A stretch of DNA of 64,000 bases from Alphaproteobacteria bacterium (GCA_016124655.1 WGNI01000005.1:150901-214900), one strand, 5' to 3'; positions 52,432 to 61,697 are shown, counted from the stretch's first letter. Program-made: numbers and translations. The notes: generated from the letters alone by a model not told the origin.

Positions 52432-53460
52432 ATGGGTCTTCGCATCGCCGTCGTCGGCGCCACAGGCAATGTGGGCCGCGAGATGCTCAACATCCTCGCA
52501 GAGCGGGAATTCCCCGCCGATGAGGTCGCCGCCATCGCCTCGCGCCGCTCGCTCGGCGTGGAGCTGACCTACGGCGAAAAGACCCTGAAATGCAAAGACC
52601 TCGAAACCTTCGATTTCTCCGGCTACGACCTCGCACTGATGAGCGCCGGGGGCAGCGTATCCAAAGAGTGGTCGCCGAAGATCGGCGCGCAGGGGTGCGT
52701 TGTGATCGACAATTCCTCCGCCTGGCGGATGGATCCGCGCGTGCCGCTGATCGTGCCGGAAGTGAACGCCGATGCGGTCAATCAAATCTCCTCGCTCAAC
52801 ATCATCGCCAATCCCAATTGCTCGACCGCGCAATTGGTCGTGGCGCTGAAGCCCTTGCACGATCACGCAACCATCACCCGCGTTGTGGTGGCGACGTATC
52901 AATCCGTCTCCGGCAAGGGCAAGGAGGCGATGGAGGAATTGTGGACGCAGACGCGCGCCATCTTCGTCAATGACGAGATCGTCAAAGAAGAATTTCCCGC
53001 CCAGATCGCCTTCAACGTGATCCCGCACGGCGGCGAATTCATGGAGGACGGCTACACCACCGAAGAATGGAAGATGACGGTCGAGACCAAGAAAATCCTC
53101 GATCCCAAAATCAAGCTCACCGCCACCAGCGTGCGCGTGCCGGTTTTCGTGGGCCATTCCGAGGCCGTGCATATCGAGTTCAAGGACCCGATCTCCGACG
53201 TCGAGGCGCGCAAAATCCTGCGCGAGGCGCCAGGCGTGCTGGTCATCGATAAGCGCGAGGACGGCGGCTACATCACCCCGGTCGAGGCTGTCGGCGAGTA
53301 CGCGACCTATGTCTCGCGCATCCGCGTCGATCCCACCGTCGAAAACGGCCTGGCGCTGTGGGTCGTCAGCGACAATCTGCGCAAAGGCGCCGCGCTCAAC
53401 GCGGTCCAGATCGCCGAGCTGATGCTCAACCGCGGCATGTTCCGCAGGCTTGCGGCGTAA
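52432..53460 (+). CDS. asd: Aspartate-semialdehyde dehydrogenase
   Basis: 342-residue enzyme for Lys, Met, Thr and diaminopimelate synthesis. NADP site VVGATGNVGREML, catalytic Cys130 in ANPNCSTAQ, and HSEAVHIEF with the active-site His are present. The start has GGAGAG at optimal spacing. A CTATAT -10-like hexamer lies at 52380-52385. Following 127 bases carry a hairpin before the next gene. Confidence 0.95.
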   Translation: MGLRIAVVGATGNVGREMLNILAEREFPADEVAAIASRRSLGVELTYGEKTLKCKDLETFDFSGYDLALMSAGGSVSKEWSPKIGAQGCVVIDNSSAWRMDPRVPLIVPEVNADAVNQISSLNIIANPNCSTAQLVVALKPLHDHATITRVVVATYQSVSGKGKEAMEELWTQTRAIFVNDEIVKEEFPAQIAFNVIPHGGEFMEDGYTTEEWKMTVETKKILDPKIKLTATSVRVPVFVGHSEAVHIEFKDPISDVEARKILREAPGVLVIDKREDGGYITPVEAVGEYATYVSRIRVDPTVENGLALWVVSDNLRKGAALNAVQIAELMLNRGMFRRLAA

Positions 53461-53499
53461 GACCCGCCAATACGCAACAAAGCGTCAGAAAAAGTGTTG

Positions 53500-53532
53500 G
53501 CCCGTGCGGGATGCGATCGCGACCGCACGGGC
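53500..53532. repeat. 10-bp perfect inverted repeat after asd
   Basis: GCCCGTGCGG (53500-53509) and CCGCACGGGC (53523-53532) flank a 13-base loop, in the short gap before the transporter gene. On the plus strand no T-run follows; on minus CAACACTTTTTC does, but no minus gene precedes. It may pause or terminate asd transcription. Confidence 0.45.
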
Positions 53533-53587
53533 ATACATGTCCGTTTGCGGCCAGACAGAAGGGGAGAGCTGCGCCACGCAGCAGGCC

Positions 53588-54514
53588 ATGACCGACGCAG
53601 CGATCCCTTCCGCAACCGACGCCGAACGCCGCGCGGGCTTCATCGCCGCCGCCGGCGCCTATGCGCTGTGGGGGTTTTTGCCGCTCTATCTCAAGCTCAT
53701 CGCGTTTGCCGATGCGCGCGAAGTGTTGGGACAACGCATCATCTGGTGCGCCCCCGCAGCGCTTGCGGCGGTGTTCGCATTAAGCGGCGTAGCCCGCGGC
53801 CTGCGCGAGCTGCACGCGGCGCTGAACTGGCGCACCATCGGCTGGCTCGCGCTTTCGGCGCATTTCATCTTCTTCAATTGGGGCATCTATGTCTGGCTCG
53901 TGCTGAACGCGCGCATCATCGAAGCCAGCCTGGCGTATTTTCTGGCGCCGCTCGTCAGCGTCGCAATCGGCGTCGCCTTCTTCCGCGAGCGCATCTCCCG
54001 CGCGCAAACCATAGCCTTGACGCTGGCGGGCGCGGGCGTCGTCGTGCAGGGCTTCGCCATCGGCGCCCCGCCTTGGCTGGCGCTGCTCTTGTGCGCGACA
54101 TGGTCGGTCTACGCCGTGATCCGCAAGCAGGTCGCGGTCACCTCCGCGGCGGGACTGTTCTACGAAACCGTGCTGCTGTTGCCGCTCGCGGCGATTCTCT
54201 TGCTCTGGACCGCAAGCGCTGCGCCGCTGACGTTTCCCCAAAGCGCAAGCAACGCAGCGCTCCTCATTCTCGCCGGTCCGGTGACGGCGCTGCCCCTGAT
54301 GCTCTTTGCGTTCGGCGCGCGGCGCGTGAGCTTCACCGCGCTCGGCCTTCTGCAATTCTTCGCGCCGAGCTTGCAGTTTCTTTTGGGCATTGCCTTTGGC
54401 GAAGCCTTCACCCCGTTGCGCGGCGCAAGCTTCGCACTGATATGGGCGGGCCTGATGGTTTTCTCCTGGGATACGCTGCAGCGCGCGCGCGCAGCGCGTA
54501 CACAGATCGCATGA
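53588..54514 (+). CDS. RarD/EamA-type ten-helix transporter
   Basis: 308-residue integral membrane protein with ten hydrophobic segments in two EamA halves. Opening AGFIAAAGAYALWGFLPLYLK and the GQRIIWCAP loop match RarD, whose chloramphenicol-sensitivity name came from E. coli; the natural substrate is not known. The start at 53588 is chosen because the first helix follows after 18 polar residues. It overlaps the phosphatase gene by four bases. Confidence 0.87.
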   Translation: MTDAAIPSATDAERRAGFIAAAGAYALWGFLPLYLKLIAFADAREVLGQRIIWCAPAALAAVFALSGVARGLRELHAALNWRTIGWLALSAHFIFFNWGIYVWLVLNARIIEASLAYFLAPLVSVAIGVAFFRERISRAQTIALTLAGAGVVVQGFAIGAPPWLALLLCATWSVYAVIRKQVAVTSAAGLFYETVLLLPLAAILLLWTASAAPLTFPQSASNAALLILAGPVTALPLMLFAFGARRVSFTALGLLQFFAPSLQFLLGIAFGEAFTPLRGASFALIWAGLMVFSWDTLQRARAARTQIA

Positions 54515-55233
54515 GCGATGTGATCTACTACGCCATCGGGGACGTGCACGGCGAAGCCGAACGCCTGGCGCTGTTGCACGACTTTATCGCCGACGACATC
54601 GCCCGCTTGGGCGCGCCCGCGTCGATCATTCACCTGGGGGACTTGATCGATCGCGGCCCCGACAGCCGCGGCGCCATTGCGCGCGCGATGGCCATCGAAA
54701 CGCATCCGCCGACCGGCGCCAGGGCGTGTGCGATCCTCGGCAATCATGAAGAGATGATGTTGAACGCGCGCGCGTCCGACGCCCCCGATGATCTCGCACA
54801 CTGGTGCGGCAATGGCGGCCTCGAAACCGTGAACGCCTATGAGCGCGTGAACGGCGCCTTCGCCGATTGGCGCGATGCGGTCGATGCGGCGCACTGGAAT
54901 TGGTTGTCCGGCTTGCCGACGATGCTGCGCGACGAAGACCGCAAGTTCGCGTTCGTGCACGGCGGCATCGATCCGCAGACCTTTCCCGACTGCGATCCCG
55001 AAATTCATCTCTGGACCCGCTCTGCGAAATTCACCGATCACGCCCGCTGGCCGCAGCGCGACGCCTTGGTCGGCTTGCTCGTCGTGCACGGCCACACGCC
55101 GACCGACGATTTCGAGCCGATCGCTGAAGCGCATCGCATCAATGTCGACACCGGCGCCGTGTTCGGCGGCCCGCTCACTTGTGTGGTATTGGCGCCGGAC
55201 GAGAAGCCGCGCTTCCTCCAAGTGCGGGCGTAG
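54511..55233 (+). CDS. Serine/threonine-type metallophosphatase
   Basis: 240-residue metallophosphoesterase. Metal motifs are in order: YAIGDVHGE (about 7-15), HLGDLIDRGPDS, GNHEEMM, and the later VHGG and VHGHTP histidines. The size matches PrpA/ApaH-like protein phosphatases. Possible substrates are phosphoproteins or diadenosine polyphosphates. It overlaps the transporter gene by four bases and is followed by a repeat-filled spacer. Confidence 0.88.
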   Translation: MSDVIYYAIGDVHGEAERLALLHDFIADDIARLGAPASIIHLGDLIDRGPDSRGAIARAMAIETHPPTGARACAILGNHEEMMLNARASDAPDDLAHWCGNGGLETVNAYERVNGAFADWRDAVDAAHWNWLSGLPTMLRDEDRKFAFVHGGIDPQTFPDCDPEIHLWTRSAKFTDHARWPQRDALVGLLVVHGHTPTDDFEPIAEAHRINVDTGAVFGGPLTCVVLAPDEKPRFLQVRA

Positions 55234-55297
55234 AGTGCATTGAACTCAGATCCCTCAATCCCATCACCTCGGTGACGCGCGCTCTTTGTTGCTTCAA

Positions 55298-55470
55298 CCC
55301 CCCTCGTCGCTCCGCGCATCGGGGCCCCAGATTTGTCCCCCGGACAAATCTGGGAAACCCGATCCCTCCTTGCAGGGGGGAGATGAGACGCCTTGTCCCC
55401 CCAGAAAAGGGGGACCGGCCCGAAGGGCCGAGGGGGGTTGAGACCAAAAGCAGCGGAGCGACGAGGGGGG
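55298..55470. repeat. Nested inverted-repeat element in a gene-free stretch
   Basis: The stretch 55234-55558 has no gene. An 18-bp perfect inverted repeat (arm CCCCCCTCGTCGCTCCGC, 55298-55315 with 55453-55470) encloses a 13-bp palindrome CCCAGATTTGTCC-CCC-GGACAAATCTGGG (55326-55354) and further purine/pyrimidine stems near 55390-55435. It resembles 21286-21343 in style and could be a non-autonomous mobile repeat. Confidence 0.65.
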
Positions 55471-55558
55471 TCAGAGCAAAAGGGCAGCGCTCACCGAGAA
55501 GGCGCGTGCTTACGTGAGGTTCGGCCAGTTTCGAGATCGCGCCGCGTCGACTGCAGAG

Positions 55559-56692
55559 CTACAAACACGCATAGAGCGCCTCGATCAGCGCGCGCGCCCG
55601 CGCGTCGCCCATCAGCGCATTCGATTGCCTGTTCATCACATACGCGCCGGACACGCGCGCCTGCGCATCCGCAAATCCGCACGATCCGCCCCAGCCGGCA
55701 TGGCCGAGCGTCTCAGGGTTTGGTCCAAAGAACAGATTGGAATTGCCCAAGACGCCGGTGCGCCAGTCGAGATCGAACGGCAGCACAAGATCGCCGCCGT
55801 GGATGCGCCGCGTCTTCAAGGCGTCGAGTGCGGTCCGCGAAAGAATCTGTGCGCCGTCGAGCGCGCCGTCGATCAGAACGCCATAGAGTTGCGCGACGCT
55901 CAGCGCCGTGCCGTGGCCGTTGGCCGAAGGAATCTCAATGCGCCGCCATTGCGCGCCGCCGCGATCCGGCGCCGCCCATTTCGAGAGGAACGCCGCGCGC
56001 TTGGCGTCGGTGACCGCGCCGAGATCGGGCAGGGCTTTCGGGCGCAGAATGTCGGCGCAGCGTGGATGCTCGCTGTCGGGCAGGCCGATCCAGAAGTCCA
56101 CGTCGTGCGGCGCGCACACGTCTTCGCGCAAGATCGCGCCCAGGGATCGATCCGAAACCCGCCGCACGAGTTCGCCGGCGATGTAGCCATACGTAAGCGC
56201 GTGATACCCGCTCGCCGTTCCCGGCGGCCACAAGGGCTGCAGCGGCGCCAGCGCCGCGGCCAATGCAGGCGGATCGAGCCACAACGCCGGATCGATCGGT
56301 TCGAGAAAACCTGGTACGCCGGCCTGGTGCGACAGCGCCTGCGCGACCGTCACCCGATCCTTGCCGTGCGCGGCAAATTCCGGCCATAGGCGCGAAACCG
56401 GATCATCAAAGGAGAGCGCGCCGCGATCCGCCAGCATGGCGATCACGATCGCCGCGATCGGTTTTGTCGTGGAATAGACCGGAACCAACGTCTCCTGCGT
56501 CCACGCGCGTTCCCCGGCGCGATCCGCATGTCCGCCGGTAAGATTGACGACGACCTCGCCATCGCGCAGCGCCGCGAACCCTGCGCCGTGCTCAAGGCCA
56601 TCGGCGAAGTGTCGAAGAAACACATCAGCCACGCGCTCGAAACCCGACGCGACCCAGCCCATCACCTTGTCCTGATATTCAAACACGGACAC
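55559..56692 (-). CDS. Serine hydrolase of the beta-lactamase/EstB family
   Basis: 377-residue class C-like serine hydrolase. SxxK is STTK (Ser74, Lys77). The Tyr motif is in GYHALTYGY, and a HAGWGGS segment replaces KTG. No signal peptide, so probably a cytosolic esterase or amidase rather than a resistance enzyme. It is flanked by repeat-rich spacers on both sides. Substrate unknown. Confidence 0.87.
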   Translation of the reverse strand: MSVFEYQDKVMGWVASGFERVADVFLRHFADGLEHGAGFAALRDGEVVVNLTGGHADRAGERAWTQETLVPVYSTTKPIAAIVIAMLADRGALSFDDPVSRLWPEFAAHGKDRVTVAQALSHQAGVPGFLEPIDPALWLDPPALAAALAPLQPLWPPGTASGYHALTYGYIAGELVRRVSDRSLGAILREDVCAPHDVDFWIGLPDSEHPRCADILRPKALPDLGAVTDAKRAAFLSKWAAPDRGGAQWRRIEIPSANGHGTALSVAQLYGVLIDGALDGAQILSRTALDALKTRRIHGGDLVLPFDLDWRTGVLGNSNLFFGPNPETLGHAGWGGSCGFADAQARVSGAYVMNRQSNALMGDARARALIEALYACL

Positions 56693-56756
56693 CCCGCACG
56701 CTCGGCCCTGGCCTGCGTTGGCGCAACGCTGCAGGCTTGGCCCAATTTCCCCGGTC

Positions 56757-56846
56757 CATCACCCCGGCGATGCGCAGCATCAGCCGGGGTCCACAGTCTT
56801 GCGACCATAGGCCCCGGGTCTCGCTTCGCTTCGCCCGGGGCGATGG
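56757..56846. repeat. Single copy related to the tandem repeat unit at 61267
   Basis: It begins CATCACCCCGG, pairs ACCCCGGC with GCCGGGGT, and continues GGTCCACAG... GGCCCCGGGTCTC, then GCCCGGGGCGATGG. The order of the two palindromes is the same as in the 143-bp unit at 61267-61695, with different loop sequences. It sits in the 214-base gap between the hydrolase and pyridoxal-kinase genes. Confidence 0.6.
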
Positions 56847-56906
56847 AACACTTCAGCGTGCGCGCGCCGAGCGCAAAGCGGCGCCAACGCAAACATGCGA
56901 TCTGCC

Positions 56907-57734
56907 TCACGCCCCCAGCGAAACCGCGGACGGCCATGTCTGCGGCTCCTCCAAAAGCGCATGCGCTTGCGGCAAGGCGAGATCATCGAGCCCATCCGCA
57001 AGCGACCGCACGATCACATCGTACACAGCGCCCGTCGCCGCCTCGAGCGAGACCGCAGCGCCTTCGCCGCGCAGACGTCGCGCCACGAACAGCGCGGTCA
57101 ACAAGTCGCCCGTGCCCTTCGGCGCAGAGGGCAGGCGCTGCGTTTCGCACAGCCAGTCGCCCGACGGCGCGGCGTACAACACCCCGATCCCGCGCTCGGA
57201 CGGAATCGATGAAATCAGCGCCGGCTTGCCGAACCGCCGCGCCGCTGCGCGCATGGCGCCAAGATCGGTCTCGGGCCGGCCCGCGATCTGCGCCATCTCC
57301 CAGGCGTTCGGCGCGATGAGGTCAGCGCGCGGCGCCAGCGTGTGGCACACCGCGTCGGCGATTTCCGCGCGTACATAAAGCGCGCCGTCGCCCATGATCG
57401 GATCACACACATAAAGCGCGTTTGGATTGGCCGCTTTCACGCGCTCGACGGCATCGAGGATGATTTCCGTCTGCTCCGGCGCAGCGATATAGCCCGACGC
57501 CACTGCGTCGACGCCCGCCAGCCGGCCGTCCCGCTCCAGCGCATCCACAAGCGCCGCCAGCTGACCCGGCGCGAGCGGCCCCCCGCCCGGCGGCCCCCGG
57601 TCCGGCCGCACGCCGAGCAGCGTCGTAGGGACCTGCAGGCAGCGCACGCCCAGCCGCTCATAAGCAAAGGCCGCGACGGAATTGCCCACCAGCGCGCCGA
57701 CCACTTGCGAAGAGAAGCTTAAGACGGTTTTCAT
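56907..57734 (-). CDS. pdxY: Pyridoxal kinase
   Basis: 275-residue ribokinase-fold enzyme that phosphorylates pyridoxal in vitamin B6 salvage. Segments seen: VLSFSSQVVGALVGNSVAAF (start), YVCDPIMGDGALYV, LIAPNAWEMAQIAG, and the anion-hole/catalytic region GTGDLLTALFVA with Asp. The start at 57734 gives a normal N terminus. A divergent lyase gene begins 83 bases away. Confidence 0.9.
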   Translation of the reverse strand: MKTVLSFSSQVVGALVGNSVAAFAYERLGVRCLQVPTTLLGVRPDRGPPGGGPLAPGQLAALVDALERDGRLAGVDAVASGYIAAPEQTEIILDAVERVKAANPNALYVCDPIMGDGALYVRAEIADAVCHTLAPRADLIAPNAWEMAQIAGRPETDLGAMRAAARRFGKPALISSIPSERGIGVLYAAPSGDWLCETQRLPSAPKGTGDLLTALFVARRLRGEGAAVSLEAATGAVYDVIVRSLADGLDDLALPQAHALLEEPQTWPSAVSLGA

Positions 57735-57817
57735 GCGGTCCGATTTTGCGCCGCAGCATCGTCGCCCGGCCGCCTTCCCGACGCAAGCCGACCCGATTGA
57801 AACCAAGGACCCAGCCT

Positions 57818-58690
57818 ATGACCGCTCCGCGCCCGCGCCGCTCGTGCCTCTACATGCCCGGCGCCAATCCGAAGGCGCTCGACAAGGCGCGCGCCCTGCC
57901 GGCCGACGCGCTGATCTTCGATCTGGAGGATTCCGTAGCCCCCGAAGGCAAGGCCGAAGCGCGCGAGACCGTGCGCCAGACTTTGGCCCAGGGCGGCTAT
58001 GGCGCGCGCGAGATCATTGTGCGCGTCAATGCGCTCTCCACGCCGTGGGGCTTTGACGATCTGCAGATGGCGTCCGCCGCGCGGCCCGCCGGCGTGCTCG
58101 TGCCGAAAATCGACACCGCAGACGATGTGCGCAAGGCCGACGACGCCTTGAGCGAAGCGCCGGCCGATGTCGCGCTCTGGGTCATGATCGAAACCCCGCT
58201 GGCGATCCTCAACATTCGCGACATCGCGGCGGAAGCAAAGAACACGCGGCTCCAGGCATTCGTGATGGGCACCAACGATCTCGCCAAGGACATGCGTCTC
58301 GCGCAAACGCCCGATCGCTTGCCGTTTCTGGCGACGCTGACGCTTTCTGTCGCCGCTGCGCGCGCCTACGGGCTGTCGGTGATCGACGGCGTCTATAACG
58401 ATATTCAGAACGAGCACGGCTTCGCCGACATCTGCCGCCAGGGGCTCGCGCTCGGCTTCGACGGCAAGACGCTCATCCATCCCTCGCAGATCGCGCCGTG
58501 CAATGATATTTTCTCCCCGAGCGCGGACGAAATCGAACAGGCCCGCGCGGTGATCGCGGCGTTCGCCGCGCCGGAAAACGCCGGCAAGGGCGTACTGAAG
58601 GTCAACGGCAAGATGACCGAGCTTTTGCACTTGGAGCAGGCCAGGCGCACAGTCGCCATCGCCGACGCGATCGCGGCGATGCAAGCCTGA
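57818..58690 (+). CDS. CitE-like CoA-ester lyase / malyl-CoA thioesterase
   Basis: 290-residue HpcH/HpaI/CitE TIM-barrel enzyme. RSCLYMPGANPKAL, FDLEDSVAP (metal-site Asp/Glu), MIETPLAILN and VMGTNDLAKDM are conserved; GFDGKTLIHPSQI closes the site. It resembles Mcl2-type malyl-CoA thioesterases and CLYBL-type citramalyl-CoA lyases more than Mcl1. The mesaconyl-CoA hydratase 1.3 kb downstream suggests the ethylmalonyl-CoA or a related acyl-CoA pathway (inference). Confidence 0.85.
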   Translation: MTAPRPRRSCLYMPGANPKALDKARALPADALIFDLEDSVAPEGKAEARETVRQTLAQGGYGAREIIVRVNALSTPWGFDDLQMASAARPAGVLVPKIDTADDVRKADDALSEAPADVALWVMIETPLAILNIRDIAAEAKNTRLQAFVMGTNDLAKDMRLAQTPDRLPFLATLTLSVAAARAYGLSVIDGVYNDIQNEHGFADICRQGLALGFDGKTLIHPSQIAPCNDIFSPSADEIEQARAVIAAFAAPENAGKGVLKVNGKMTELLHLEQARRTVAIADAIAAMQA

Positions 58691-58722
58691 TCCATCCCCA
58701 CAAACACAGGAGGGTTTCGCCT

Positions 58723-60003
58723 ATGCTGAAACATCTCGCGATGACGGCGGCGCTCACCGCCCTCTGCGCAACCACGGCGCATGCCGGTGAAGCCAGTGAC
58801 GTGCTGCGCGCGCATCTGGAAAACGGAACGCTCGCGCAAGGCGAAACAGCGCTCGCTCAAATGGCGGCGGCAAATCCCCGCGATCAGGAAGCGCGCTATG
58901 CGCTCGGGACGGCCCAATTCGCGCGCGCGTTCGAAACCTTCGGCCAGACCATGCATCGCCACGGCTTGTCCGGCCCGTCGCTGCAGCGCGGCGCGCCGGC
59001 GCTGTTGCGTTTGCCCGTGCCGCCCAACGCCAACCCCGAACCGCTGAGCTATGAGCAATTCCGCGCCGCGCTCGAAACCTTCGCCGCGGATCTCGATGAA
59101 GCGACCTTGACCTTAAGCGGCGTCGACAATGCGCGCGTGAAGTTGCGCATCGATCTCGCGGCCGTGCGTCTCGATCTCAACGCCGACGGCGCGCCCGATG
59201 CGCCCGGCGATTTTGAGGCCTTTCTGAGTGACGAACCGCCCGCGGCGGTGGAGGAGACGCCGATCCCGGACGGCAAACCATCGCGCGCCGCGCCGCAATC
59301 GCCCCCCGCGCCGCCCAGCCGCGAAATCGCCTTCGATCGCGCCGACGCGCTGTGGATGCAGGGCTACGCCAACGTGTTCGCCGCGCAGGCCGATTTCATT
59401 CTGGCGCACGATTTTTCCGAAATGTTCAACGCCACGTTCCACGTGCTGTTTCCCGGCGCCGGTTTGCCGATGCAGGCGCTGGAGCGCAGCGATCCCGATG
59501 CGCCGATGATCGGGCGCAGCACCGGCTTCGCCGACGCGATCGCCGCGATCCACACGCTGAACTGGCCCGTGATCGATCGCGCGCGCCGCGCCAATGTGCG
59601 CACGCGGCTATTGCGCGTCACCGCGCTCTCGCGCGAGACCTGGACGCAAATCCGCCGCGAGCGCGACAACGATCACGAATGGTTGCCCAATCCAAGGCAG
59701 ACCGCGCCGTTTCAGTCGCTGCAAGTGACAGATCCGATCATCGCCGGCTGGATGGACGCGCTCGATCTGGCGGACGCCGTGCTGAACGGCGAAAAGCTCG
59801 TGCCGCACTGGCGGTTTGAGCAGGGCGTGGACGTGCGCGCGTTTCTGGAAAGCGACGCCAATTTCGATCCCGTCGCCTTGGCCACCGGCTATGGCGCGGT
59901 CCCGTTCTTGCGCGACGGAGAGAAAGTGACGGCCGAGGAGATGAACCGGATCTCAGAGCAATTCGGCGGCGATTTCCTTTTGACGGCGGCGTGGTTCAAC
60001 TGA
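58723..60003 (+). CDS. Exported protein of unknown function
   Basis: 426 residues with a Sec signal peptide (about 1-22, ending AHAGE). Mature part begins with helical repeats resembling a TPR (LAQMAAANPRDQEARYALGTAQF). A Pro-rich linker lies at about 182-205 (PPAPPSRE). No enzyme motif recognised. It sits between the CitE-like lyase (32 bases) and mesaconyl-CoA hydratase (9 bases), all on one strand, so it is probably in the same operon despite its periplasmic location. Confidence 0.7.
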   Translation: MLKHLAMTAALTALCATTAHAGEASDVLRAHLENGTLAQGETALAQMAAANPRDQEARYALGTAQFARAFETFGQTMHRHGLSGPSLQRGAPALLRLPVPPNANPEPLSYEQFRAALETFAADLDEATLTLSGVDNARVKLRIDLAAVRLDLNADGAPDAPGDFEAFLSDEPPAAVEETPIPDGKPSRAAPQSPPAPPSREIAFDRADALWMQGYANVFAAQADFILAHDFSEMFNATFHVLFPGAGLPMQALERSDPDAPMIGRSTGFADAIAAIHTLNWPVIDRARRANVRTRLLRVTALSRETWTQIRRERDNDHEWLPNPRQTAPFQSLQVTDPIIAGWMDALDLADAVLNGEKLVPHWRFEQGVDVRAFLESDANFDPVALATGYGAVPFLRDGEKVTAEEMNRISEQFGGDFLLTAAWFN

Positions 60004-60012
60004 GCGAGTGCG

Positions 60013-61056
60013 ATGACAAAATCCAATCCCGGAAATTATTTTGAAGATTTCAAAATAGGCCAGACCATCGCCCACGCCACGCCCAAGACGATCACCGACG
60101 GCGATATCGCGCTTTATATTGGCCTGACGGGCTCGCGCTACGCGCTGTTCTCCGCCGATTCCTTCGCGCAGGATCTGGGCCTGCCGCAGGCCCCGGCCGA
60201 TCCGCTTCTGGCCTTCCACACCGTGTTCGGCAAATCCGTGCCGGACATCTCGCTCAACGCCATGGCCAATCTGGGATACGCCGAAGGCCGATTCCTGAAA
60301 CCGGTCTATGCCGGCGACACGTTGACCGCGCGTTCTGAAATTATCGGGCTGAAGCAGAACTCCAACGGCCAGACCGGCCTCGTCTATGTGCGCACGACGG
60401 GCGTCAATCAGATGGGCGAACCCGTGCTCGACTATGTGCGCTGGGTGATGGTCAACAAGCGCGATCACGGCTCGCCAGCGCCGGAGGCGTCGGTTCCAAA
60501 ACTCGCCAAGGCCGTCGCGCCGGACGATTTGCGTCCGCCTGAACATCTCGATGTCAGCGATTATGATTGGACCTTGGCGGGCTCGCGCTGGGCGTATCAG
60601 GATTATCAGATCGGCGAGCGCATCGATCATGTCGACGGCATGACAGTGCAGGAAGCCGAACATCAGATCGCGACGCGGCTCTATCAGAACACCGCGAAGG
60701 TGCATTTCGACGCGCACGCGCAAAAGACCACGCGCTTCGGGCGGCGGCTGATCTATGGCGGCGTCGCCATCTCAATTGCGCGCGCGCTGGCTTACAATGG
60801 CTTGGAGAACGCCGCCTATCTGCTGGCGATCAATGCCGGCCAGCACGTCAATCCGCTGTTCGCGGGCGATACGATCTATGCGTGGTCCGAAGTGCTCGAC
60901 AAAGCCGATCTCGGCCGCATCGGCGCGCTGCGCCTGCGTCTCGTCGCCACCAAGGACCAGCCCTGCGCCGCGTTTCCGTACAAAGGCGAAGACGGCGTGT
61001 TCGATCGCGCGGTGATTCTCGATTTCGATTATTGGGCCGCGATTCCGAAGCGGTGA
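60013..61056 (+). CDS. mch: Mesaconyl-CoA hydratase (beta-methylmalyl-CoA dehydratase)
   Basis: 347-residue two-hotdog MaoC-type enzyme. Very close in pattern to Rhodobacter Mch: NPGNYFEDFKIGQTIAHATP, DISLNAMANLGYAEGRF, ATRLYQNTAKVHFD and GDTIYAWSEVL. It hydrates mesaconyl-CoA to beta-methylmalyl-CoA in the ethylmalonyl-CoA pathway for acetyl-CoA assimilation. Fits with PHA turnover (phaZ) in the window. Ccr, Ecm and Msd genes are not here. Confidence 0.9.
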   Translation: MTKSNPGNYFEDFKIGQTIAHATPKTITDGDIALYIGLTGSRYALFSADSFAQDLGLPQAPADPLLAFHTVFGKSVPDISLNAMANLGYAEGRFLKPVYAGDTLTARSEIIGLKQNSNGQTGLVYVRTTGVNQMGEPVLDYVRWVMVNKRDHGSPAPEASVPKLAKAVAPDDLRPPEHLDVSDYDWTLAGSRWAYQDYQIGERIDHVDGMTVQEAEHQIATRLYQNTAKVHFDAHAQKTTRFGRRLIYGGVAISIARALAYNGLENAAYLLAINAGQHVNPLFAGDTIYAWSEVLDKADLGRIGALRLRLVATKDQPCAAFPYKGEDGVFDRAVILDFDYWAAIPKR

Positions 61057-61080
61057 GGTCGAATCGTTGCGGGCCTCGGA

Positions 61081-61189
61081 GCAGGGGCGCCCTCGCCCCT
61101 GCTTGCGTTGCAGTGAAAAGCGCGGACGAGGGCGTCCGCGCTCCACGCTGGTGCTGAACCACCGCTCGGCCCCGACGAAGGTCGGGGCC
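61081..61189. repeat. Run of three perfect 9-bp hairpins after mch
   Basis: GCAGGGGCG/CGCCCCTGC (61081-61102), AGCGCGGAC/GTCCGCGCT (61119-61142) and GGCCCCGAC/GTCGGGGCC (61168-61189) follow the mch stop within a 641-base gene-free stretch (61057-61697). The first is followed by TTGCGTTG and might terminate mch. The remainder of the stretch is the tandem repeat described next. Confidence 0.6.
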
Positions 61190-61266
61190 TATTGCTGCAA
61201 GCGGTGGCGCGCATGGGTCCCGGCCTTCGCCGGGACCGAGCGCAACGCGTTGCACAATCCAAAACC

Positions 61267-61695
61267 CATCACCCCGGTTTCGCGGAACGCGAAGACCGGG
61301 GTCCAGACGTCATGCGCCGCACCCTGGGCCCCGGGTCTCCCTCCGGTCGCCCGGGGCGATGGGCGAGATGGTCGGAGGCCGCGTGGAAGAGGGCGTCCGC
61401 GCGCCGACCCATCACCCCGGTTTCGCGGAACGCGAAGACCGGGGTCCAGACGTCATGCGCCGCACCCTGGCCCCGGGTCTCCCTCCGGTCGCCCGGGGCG
61501 ATGGCCGAGATGGTCGGAGGCCGCGCGGACGAGGGCGTCCGCGCGCCGACCCATCACCCCGGTTTCGCGGAACGCGAAGACCGGGGTCCAGACGTCATGT
61601 GCTGCACCCTAGGCCCCCGGGTCTCCCTCCGGTCGCCCGGGGCGATAGCCGAGATGGTCGAGCGCCGCGTGGAAGAGGGCGTCCGCGCGCCGACC
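61267..61695. repeat. Three tandem copies of a ~143-bp repeat
   Basis: Units at 61267-61409 (143), 61410-61551 (142) and 61552-61695 (144), each starting CATCACCCCGGTTTCGCGG. Each has two stems (ACCCCGGT...ACCGGGGT and CCCCGGG...CCCGGGG) and ends with GGGCGTCCGCGCGCCGACC. Copies are nearly identical. A fourth start (CATCACCCCG, 61696) overlaps the stop of the next gene. No coding function is evident in any frame. Confidence 0.85.
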
Positions 61696-61697
61696 CA

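Noticed and set aside
61267..61695. CRISPR-like array
   Set aside because: Only three units of about 143 bp, nearly identical over their full length with no variable spacers, and no cas genes nearby.
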